Assembly (NCBI GenBank): GCA_050743265.1
Contig: JBOGEN010000072.1
Location: forward strand, 1-25,895
Source of the DNA: JBOGEN01 sp050743265
GTDB taxonomy: Bacteria > Actinomycetota > Actinomycetes > JBOGEN01
DNA: 25,895 bases
Direction: 5' to 3'
Part shown: positions 21,458 to 25,895 of the stretch, in pieces
How the letters are laid out: each line of letters starts with the position of its first letter
How positions within the stretch are numbered: position 1 is the first letter of the stretch
Made by a program: the position numbers and the translations under genes
Notes under the pieces: generated by a model
What the model was told of the DNA's origin: nothing
Databases searched by the model: none
Seen by the model: only the letters and a program-made list of their open reading frames with translations

Positions 21458-21534
21458 GGAAGTCCTCCACGGGTGGCACGGGCGGTAGCCCGTCGGGCGG
21501 GACGTGGCCCGTCCGGCTCCGGGCCAGCGGGGAG

Positions 21535-21563
21535 GTTATCGCCCGCTGTGGGCTGATTCACAC
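21535..21563 (-). promoter_or_regulatory. Putative promoter and Crp/GlxR-like site of the symporter operon
   Basis: TGTGG-GCTGAT-TCACA (21547-21562) matches TGTGA-N6-TCACA with one mismatch. On the minus strand GATAAC (21535-21540) could be the -10 and GTGTGA (21558-21563) the -35 with a 17-bp spacer. The site therefore overlaps the -35, a position that usually means repression. Confidence 0.55.
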
Positions 21564-21570
21564 CCCACTG

Positions 21571-21605
21571 GCACGTTTCCGGCCCGGGTATACCCCGAAA
21601 CGTGC
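21571..21605. repeat. Nested inverted repeats after the DUF2785 gene
   Basis: GCACGTTTC (21571-21579) and GAAACGTGC (21597-21605) are a perfect 9-bp inverted repeat. Between them lies the palindrome GGGTATACCC (21586-21595). The element begins 3 nt past the DUF2785 stop and ends 9 nt from the Crp-like site. It could be a terminator or an operator. Confidence 0.6.
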
Positions 21606-21607
21606 GC

Positions 21608-22603
21608 TCAGCGCCCGATCTGGCGAAAGAACGGGTGGCCACGGCGCAGCACCCGTTCGAGGACCCTCAGCAGGTCGTCCCGCAGCTCGACATCGGCGAA
21701 GAAGTGGGTGGCGTCGCCCTTGTCGGGCATCCCGCGGATGCCCAGCCGAAGGTGCAGGTGGAGGGCTCGGAGGAAGGCCCGGGTGTTCAGCGCCTGGGCC
21801 GGGACGGGCGTGCGCCCCGGGGCTTGCCACCCCTGGCCGAGGCGCTCGAGCCAGGGGCCCAGCGTGTCCATGCCGAGCGTGTTGCGGTGCAGGATCGCCA
21901 TCGCCCCGTACGCCAGCCTGTCGTCCTCCCCGTTGACGAGGGGGTACGTGGTCGGCGTGAGCACCCGATCACCCAGCGCGTCGAGCAGGACCCGCAGGGC
22001 CCCCTCGTCGATGTGCCGGGACATAGCCAGGGCGGCCAGCAGGTCCGCGCCGTGCCCCACCGCGTCGGCCCAGCCCAGGCCGTCGACGTACCCGCGCAGG
22101 TCACGCTCCTCGAGCAGCCAGGCGAGGCCCCGGTCACCCCAGCGCAGCACGGTGTCCGGGTGGAGCAGCCAGGCAGCGTTGTCCCGCTCGACGACCGCGG
22201 TGAGCGCCCGGGCCGAGTACGAGCGGCGCAGTACCGTGTCCGTGCCCCGCTCGCCCCGGCCGACGAGCAACCCGGTGCACATGCCATCGCCCAGGCCGGT
22301 CAGGAGGTCGTCGTAGACCCCGCGGCGAACCCAGGTGGAGAGCACCTCACAGGCGACCTCGGTCCGCACGTGCGCATCGGGCACCCCGAGCAGGTCGACG
22401 AGCTCGACCGTGAGGTCGGGCAGGCTGCGGTCGCCGGGGACGTCGAACCCCGACTCGCGGACGCGCTCCCAGTACGCGAGGGAGGCCTGCGTGGCCGTCA
22501 CCGCGGTCCCGTGCTGTCGTCCCGGCCCGCCCGGTGCCTCACCCGGGCGCACCGGAGACCCGACCGCTGGGAGGTCGGGCGTGCGGGGGGCGCGATGGGT
22601 CAC
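21608..22603 (-). CDS. DUF2785 family protein
   Basis: A 331-aa soluble, helix-rich protein. The conserved core includes LLGVPDAHVRTEVACEVLSTWVRRG, SYSARALTAVVERDN, DRGLAWLLEERDLRGYVDGLGWADAVGHGADLLAALAMS, and VNGEDDRLAYGAMAIL. The repeated paired helices suggest an alpha-solenoid. The DLRGYV-x-GLGWAHAxAHGAD motif, here with Asp for Ala, is the DUF2785 signature; the function is unknown. GTG 22603 is chosen because GGAGG lies 8 nt upstream; a GTG at 22501 would remove 34 Pro/Arg-rich residues. It is divergent from pdtaS. A -10-like TAGCCT lies at 22646-22651 on the minus strand. Confidence 0.85.
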   Translation of the reverse strand: MTHRAPRTPDLPAVGSPVRPGEAPGGPGRQHGTAVTATQASLAYWERVRESGFDVPGDRSLPDLTVELVDLLGVPDAHVRTEVACEVLSTWVRRGVYDDLLTGLGDGMCTGLLVGRGERGTDTVLRRSYSARALTAVVERDNAAWLLHPDTVLRWGDRGLAWLLEERDLRGYVDGLGWADAVGHGADLLAALAMSRHIDEGALRVLLDALGDRVLTPTTYPLVNGEDDRLAYGAMAILHRNTLGMDTLGPWLERLGQGWQAPGRTPVPAQALNTRAFLRALHLHLRLGIRGMPDKGDATHFFADVELRDDLLRVLERVLRRGHPFFRQIGR

Positions 22604-22695
22604 TCGTGGGTCCTCCAGGGGTGTGCTCCGGGAAGGCTCCCGGGAAGGCTAACGCGTCGGCTCCGCGGCGGCCCGGGGGCGCGCGGTGACCTCAG

Positions 22696-22701
22696 TAGGC
22701 T
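22696..22701 (+). promoter_or_regulatory. -10 element of pdtaS (TAGGCT)
   Basis: TAGGCT fits TANNNT; the GTG start at 22709 follows after 7 nt without a ribosome site, pointing to a leaderless message. Confidence 0.55.
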
Positions 22702-22708
22702 GCATGGC

Positions 22709-24175
22709 GTGCCCACGCTCACGGCCCTCGTGCGCCAGCACACCGACCTCGGCGAGCCGGACCTCGCCTGGCTGCACGTGCTCGTCGGCGACTGGCAGCT
22801 GCTGGCCGACCTCTCGTTCGCGGACCTGCTGCTCTGGGTCCCGAGACGGGGCGGGCGCGGCTTCGTCTCCGCCGCGCAGATCCGCCCGACCACCGGGCCG
22901 ACCGTGTTCGCGGACGACCTCGTCGGTCGCCGTCTCGCGCCGGGCACCCGGCCGCTGGTGGACGCCGCGTACGCCGAGGGGCGCTTGTGCCGCGAGGGCG
23001 ACCCCGAGTGGCGCGGGGACGTCCCGGCACGCGAGGAGACGATCCCGGTCCGTCACGACGGCCGGGTGATCGCGGTCGTCGCCCGGCACACCAACCTCGC
23101 GTCCGCCCGGACGCCGAGCCGGCTCGAGCTGTCGTACCTGCGCTGCGCCGGGGACCTCGCCCAGATGGTCGCTGAGGGCAGCTTCCCGTTCCCCGAGCCC
23201 GGGGCGGAGGTCTCCCCGCGCGTCGGGGACGGGCTGCTGCGGCTGGACGAGGCCGGCCAGGTCGTGTACGCGAGCCCCAACGCGCTCTCGGCGTACCGCC
23301 GGCTCGGTCTCACCGCGGACCTGCACGGCAGCCACCTCGGCCGGCTGACCGCCTCGCTCGCCCCGCAGACACGTCCGGTCGAGGAGTCGCTGGCCTTCGC
23401 AGTGAGCGGGCGCGCCCCGCGACGGCTCGAGGCGGAGGGCAACGGCACGGTGATCGGGCTGCGGGTGATCCCGCTGCTGCCGGGGGGCCGGCGGATCGGC
23501 TCGCTCGTCCTCGTCCGCGACGTGACCGAGCTGCGCTGGCGCGAGCGGGAGCTGCTGAGCAAGGACGCCACGATCCGGGAGATCCACCACCGGGTGAAGA
23601 ACAACCTGCAGACGGTGGCGGCGCTGCTGCGCCTTCAGGCACGGCGGTTCGACGGGGCCGACGGGCGGGACGCCCTCGAGGAGGCGGTCCGCCGGGTGGG
23701 CTCGATCGCGCTGGTCCACGAGACTCTGAGCCGGGCGGACGACGACCGGGTCGCGTTCGACGAGGTGCTGGACCGGGTCATGGCGATGGTGGGCGAGGTG
23801 GCGCTGACCGAGGCGAACGTCCGCCTCCGCCGGGAGGGCTCCTTCGGCTCACTCGCGGCGGAGGTCGCGACCCCCCTGGCGATGGTGCTCACCGAGCTCC
23901 TGCAGAACGCCTTGGAGCACGGGCTGGGTGGCAGGCCGGGGGCTGTGCTCGTCCACGCCTCCCCGGGCGGGGACCGGTTGCGTGTGTGCGTGGACGACGA
24001 CGGGGTCGGGCTGCCGGCCGGGTTCGACGCGGAGACCTCCGGCCGCCTCGGGCTGCAGATCGTGAGGACACTCGTGGTGGGCGAGCTCGGTGGTGCCCTG
24101 GCGTTCTCGGCCCGGGCGGGGGGCGGGACCCGGGTCACGCTCGACCTGCCTGCCGAGGGGCGCCCGGCCGCCTGA
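22709..24175 (+). CDS. pdtaS: Sensor histidine kinase PdtaS (HisKA_2 type)
   Basis: A 488-aa soluble histidine kinase with no membrane helix. Residues 1-150 form a GAF-like domain, about 165-285 a PAS domain (LLRLDEAGQVVYASPNALSAYRRLG), and 286-488 the kinase. The phospho-acceptor is His294 in EIHHRVKNNLQTVAALLRL, the HisKA_2 signature. The ATPase part shows the N-box TELLQNALEHG and the G1 box DDDGVGLPAGF. M. tuberculosis PdtaS (Rv3220c) is next to whiB1 in the same convergent arrangement; it phosphorylates the ANTAR antiterminator PdtaR, which is not in this window. GTG 22709 is supported by TAGGCT 7 nt upstream. Confidence 0.94.
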   Translation: MPTLTALVRQHTDLGEPDLAWLHVLVGDWQLLADLSFADLLLWVPRRGGRGFVSAAQIRPTTGPTVFADDLVGRRLAPGTRPLVDAAYAEGRLCREGDPEWRGDVPAREETIPVRHDGRVIAVVARHTNLASARTPSRLELSYLRCAGDLAQMVAEGSFPFPEPGAEVSPRVGDGLLRLDEAGQVVYASPNALSAYRRLGLTADLHGSHLGRLTASLAPQTRPVEESLAFAVSGRAPRRLEAEGNGTVIGLRVIPLLPGGRRIGSLVLVRDVTELRWRERELLSKDATIREIHHRVKNNLQTVAALLRLQARRFDGADGRDALEEAVRRVGSIALVHETLSRADDDRVAFDEVLDRVMAMVGEVALTEANVRLRREGSFGSLAAEVATPLAMVLTELLQNALEHGLGGRPGAVLVHASPGGDRLRVCVDDDGVGLPAGFDAETSGRLGLQIVRTLVVGELGGALAFSARAGGGTRVTLDLPAEGRPAA

Positions 24176-24184
24176 CGCGACGAC

Positions 24185-24212
24185 GCCGCGACCCCCTGCT
24201 CGGGGCCGCGGC
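24185..24212. terminator. Bidirectional terminator between pdtaS and whiB1
   Basis: GCCGCG (24185-24190) pairs with CGCGGC (24207-24212) and CCCC (24192-24195) with GGGG (24202-24205), with one A-C mismatch and a 6-nt loop. It sits between the two convergent stop codons at 24175 and 24240. Confidence 0.6.
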
Positions 24213-24239
24213 ATCGAGGCGGTCGTGCTGCTGTCTCGC

Positions 24240-24491
24240 TCAGGCCGTCCGGGCACCGACGCGGGCGGTACGGCGCTTCAGGGCCCGGCGCTCGTCCTCG
24301 GACAGGCCGCCCCAGACGCCGGCATCCTGGCCGGTGTCGAGCGCCCATTGCAGGCAGGACGAGGTCTCGGTGCACCGCTGGCACACTGTCTTCGCCTCGT
24401 CGATCTGCAGCAGTGCCGGGCCCGTGTTGCCGATGGGGAAGAAGAGCTCCGGGTCCTCGTCACGGCAGGCAGCACGGTGTCGCCAGTCCAT
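24240..24491 (-). CDS. whiB1: Fe-S cluster transcriptional regulator WhiB1
   Basis: An 83-aa Wbl protein nearly identical in pattern to mycobacterial WhiB1. It begins MDWRHRAACRDEDPELFFP. The four cluster ligands are Cys9, Cys37, Cys40 and Cys46 (CQRCTETSSC). The turn GVWGG and the basic tail ERRALKRRTARVGARTA follow. WhiB1 holds a nitric-oxide-sensitive [4Fe-4S] cluster, binds region 4 of the primary sigma factor, and is essential in mycobacteria. ATG 24491 has GAGGAG upstream. A Crp-like site at 24563-24578 lies upstream, as at the mycobacterial whiB1 promoter. Confidence 0.97.
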   Translation of the reverse strand: MDWRHRAACRDEDPELFFPIGNTGPALLQIDEAKTVCQRCTETSSCLQWALDTGQDAGVWGGLSEDERRALKRRTARVGARTA

Positions 24492-24512
24492 GCAGGTCCA
24501 CTCCTCACTCGT

Positions 24513-24526
24513 CTGCGAGACCGCAG
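24513..24526 (-). promoter_or_regulatory. Small hairpin in the whiB1 leader
   Basis: CTGCG (24513-24517) and CGCAG (24522-24526) form a 5-bp stem with a 4-nt loop, 22 nt before the whiB1 start codon and just upstream of the ribosome site. Its role is unknown. Confidence 0.35.
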
Positions 24527-24562
24527 GGGTTTCGGCCTCGCCGCCGTGGTGTGGCCACGGCT

Positions 24563-24578
24563 TGTGAACGTCTTCACG
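24563..24578 (-). promoter_or_regulatory. Crp-like binding site upstream of whiB1
   Basis: TGTGA-ACGTCT-TCACG matches TGTGA-N6-TCACA with one mismatch. Its centre is about 80 nt before the whiB1 start codon. In M. tuberculosis the cAMP receptor Crp (Rv3676) controls whiB1 through such sites. Confidence 0.65.
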
Positions 24579-24799
24579 AGAACGACCACACACAAGGGGA
24601 CCGACCCCCCGTCGGACCCCGTGAGTAGATGGTTCTCCGGCTGGGAGCACGTATAAACACGTGCCGCCGCACAGCCGTAGGGAACATTCGCAAATCCGGG
24701 CAGCCGGCACAACCCCCTGTGGGCGGAATCTTCGATATCGGCCTGTTGTCCCGGTCACATCCGGTGGCATTGCCGCCCGGAATGTTCGGATATCGCTCC
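24579..24799. other. Long intergenic region with inverted repeats between dagK-like gene and whiB1
   Basis: Together with the whiB1 leader this is a 308-nt gap. I find no convincing gene in it. Seen are: CCGAC-N5-GTCGG (24601-24615); GCACGT-ATAAAC-ACGTGC (24647-24664), a perfect 6-bp inverted repeat around an AT-rich core; GAACATTC (about 24682) and GAATGTTC (about 24781) as distant inverted copies; and GATATCG twice (about 24734 and 24790). The segment 24650-24800 is visibly richer in A and T than the surrounding genes. Confidence 0.6.
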
Positions 24800-25729
24800 C
24801 TAGACGATTACCCGCAGTGCCCGTGCGACGGCCGTGAAGCGGACGGTATTCGTCTCGCCCGCGTAGTCGCCGTCGACTTGCAGCATGAGCGGGCGTTCCG
24901 CGCGCAGCGTGAACTCGGACAGGTCATGCAGGTGCAGCACGTCCTTGCCGCGGGGTGGGCGGGCCGAGCCGTCCAGGAACTGCATGACGTGCCGGATGAC
25001 GCGGACCGTGCCCAGCCGACGCAGCGCGAGGAGGTCGAGCCCGGTGTCGAACGAGGCCTGGGGGAGCGGGTTGACCGGGCGCCCCTTCAGGTACGTCCAC
25101 GGGGCGGTGTTGGCGACGATGCCGAGGGACAGGCCCGGCTCGGGCGCCTCCCCCGGCCGCTCGAGCGTGATGGCCGGGTGGCGGCGGCCCCCGACGTCGG
25201 TGACGAAATGGCGCACCGCGGAGCGGACGTACAGCCCGGACGAGGCGCGACGCCCGGCGGAACGGCGCTGCTCGACGACTCGGACGACCTCCGCGTCGAA
25301 CCCGAGGCCCGCGCAGAACGTGAACCACCGGCCGTTGGCGGTGCCCAGCCCCACGTGCCGCTCCCGCTGCGCGCGCAGGGCCTGGAGGATCAGCCCCGTC
25401 GCCTCGACGGAGTCGCGGGGGAGGCCCAGGGCGCGGGCGAGCACGTTCGTGCTGCCGCCGGGGACGAGCGCGAGCCGCGGCACGTGCACGGACGGCCCGG
25501 CGGCCAGCAGCCCGTTGACGACCTCGTTCACGGTGCCGTCGCCGCCCAGCACGACGACCAGCTCGGCACCGTCCTGGCGGGCGTGGGCGGCCAGGCGGGC
25601 CCCGTCGCCGCGGCCGTGGGTCTCGGCGACCTCGACCTTGAGGTCGTGCGAGAGGGCGCTCACCAGGACGTCCCGCGTGCGCGCAGTCGTCGTCGTGGCC
25701 GTCGGGTTGACGACGAGCACGGCTCGCAT
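24800..25729 (-). CDS. Diacylglycerol/lipid kinase family protein
   Basis: A 309-aa DAGK-catalytic-domain protein (YegS/DgkB/LCB5 type). The nucleotide-binding GGDGTVNEVVNGL lies at about residues 62-74 and the second signature GGSTNVLARALG at about 93-104. The C-terminal beta-sandwich domain ends with LQVDGDYAGETNTVRF, the usual D-G-E/D-x pattern. It probably phosphorylates diacylglycerol or a related lipid at the membrane and could feed phosphatidyl lipid synthesis; the exact lipid is not readable. The ATG at 25729 is 7 nt after TACCCT on the minus strand, so the transcript is probably leaderless. It is divergent from the gene at 25763. Confidence 0.92.
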   Translation of the reverse strand: MRAVLVVNPTATTTTARTRDVLVSALSHDLKVEVAETHGRGDGARLAAHARQDGAELVVVLGGDGTVNEVVNGLLAAGPSVHVPRLALVPGGSTNVLARALGLPRDSVEATGLILQALRAQRERHVGLGTANGRWFTFCAGLGFDAEVVRVVEQRRSAGRRASSGLYVRSAVRHFVTDVGGRRHPAITLERPGEAPEPGLSLGIVANTAPWTYLKGRPVNPLPQASFDTGLDLLALRRLGTVRVIRHVMQFLDGSARPPRGKDVLHLHDLSEFTLRAERPLMLQVDGDYAGETNTVRFTAVARALRVIV

Positions 25730-25736
25730 GTGGCTC

Positions 25737-25756
25737 AGGGTATCCGCCGGTAGGGT
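25737..25756. promoter_or_regulatory. Back-to-back -10 elements of divergent leaderless genes
   Basis: TACCCT on the minus strand (25737-25742) and TAGGGT on the plus strand (25751-25756) are 8 bp apart. Each is followed after 6-7 nt by a start codon (ATG 25729, GTG 25763). Confidence 0.6.
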
Positions 25757-25762
25757 CTCCGC

Positions 25763-25895
25763 GTGCCTCCCGCGGAGCCCGGTCGCAGGTCGGACGCGGC
25801 GCCGGCCCGGTCCACCACCCTGGTCACGGCCGCCGCGCTCGTCCTCGTCGAGGCGCTCGGGGTGCTCGCCGGGGCGGTCCTGCTCGGAGTCGAAG
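25763..25895 (+). CDS. Membrane protein, N-terminal fragment at window edge
   Basis: 44 codons are present before the right edge. After a polar start (MPPAEPGRRSDAAPARS) a hydrophobic helix begins (TLVTAAALVLVEALGVLAGAVLLGVE), so the product is likely an integral membrane protein. The GTG start is placed 6 nt after TAGGGT and has no ribosome site. The family cannot be judged from this fragment. Confidence 0.65.
   Translation, partial: MPPAEPGRRSDAAPARSTTLVTAAALVLVEALGVLAGAVLLGVE

Noticed and set aside
22628..22650. Direct repeat CCGGGAAGGCT twice upstream of DUF2785
   Set aside because: It is two 11-bp copies 12 nt apart in GC-rich DNA next to a -10-like box. It is too little to support a regulatory claim without comparison to relatives.

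Overview
The window is GC-rich chromosomal DNA from an actinobacterium (class Actinomycetes). The evidence is the WhiB1, SigR/RsrA, bL37, PdtaS, actinobacterial-type HisN and DUF5317 genes, heavy use of GTG starts, and several genes that appear to be leaderless. The gene set does not settle the genus. There are no mobile elements, CRISPR arrays, rRNA or tRNA genes that I can see. 31 protein genes are annotated, two of them cut by the window edges.

Layout. 1-4785: a truncated secreted Ser/Thr/Pro-rich protein, divergent from a membrane Ser/Thr kinase; a CBS-domain protein; a multi-pass membrane protein whose frame overlaps the convergent histidinol-phosphatase gene hisN; and a small protein of unknown function. 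4786-7226: a TetR repressor with a probable autoregulatory operator, followed by a ferritin-like diiron protein and a DUF2231-like membrane protein. 7286-10238 (minus strand): doxX-like, aroA and rsgA, the last two overlapping by 4 nt. 10334-12933 (plus strand): an SRAP/HMCES-type abasic-site protein, an alpha/beta hydrolase, and the sigR-rsrA redox-stress pair behind a SigR-type promoter. 12961-13792 (minus strand): the 24-codon bL37 ribosomal protein gene and a DUF5317 membrane protein. 13842-15494 (plus strand): a stand-alone biotin carboxylase and a 71-aa biotin carrier protein. 15559-17167 (plus strand): a pilT ATPase with a FliA-like promoter and a hotdog thioesterase. 17149-22603 (minus strand): a GNAT acetyltransferase, an acetolactate-synthase-like ThDP enzyme, a DUF3311 plus monocarboxylate symporter pair, and a DUF2785 protein. 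22709-25895: the pdtaS histidine kinase, convergent whiB1, a diacylglycerol-kinase-like gene, and the start of a divergent membrane protein.

The order rsgA - aroA - SRAP - sigR - rsrA - small biotin carrier - pdtaS - whiB1 matches, as I remember it, the M. tuberculosis Rv3228 to Rv3219 block. Here that backbone is interrupted by bL37/DUF5317/biotin carboxylase and by an approximately 7-kb block running from pilT to DUF2785.

Functional themes. Redox and stress control is represented by SigR-RsrA, WhiB1, PdtaS and the Ser/Thr kinase. Carboxylic-acid metabolism is represented by the symporter, the ThDP enzyme and the biotin carboxylase/carrier. There are also single housekeeping genes (aroA, hisN, rsgA, bL37). 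Two Crp/GlxR-like sites, upstream of the symporter operon and of whiB1, suggest that one cAMP-responsive regulator may link these themes. The most rewarding observations are the possible long SigR isoform, the FliA-like promoter on an isolated pilT, the biotin carboxylase next to a TB7.3-type carrier, the two Crp-like sites, and the back-to-back leaderless promoters at the right edge.
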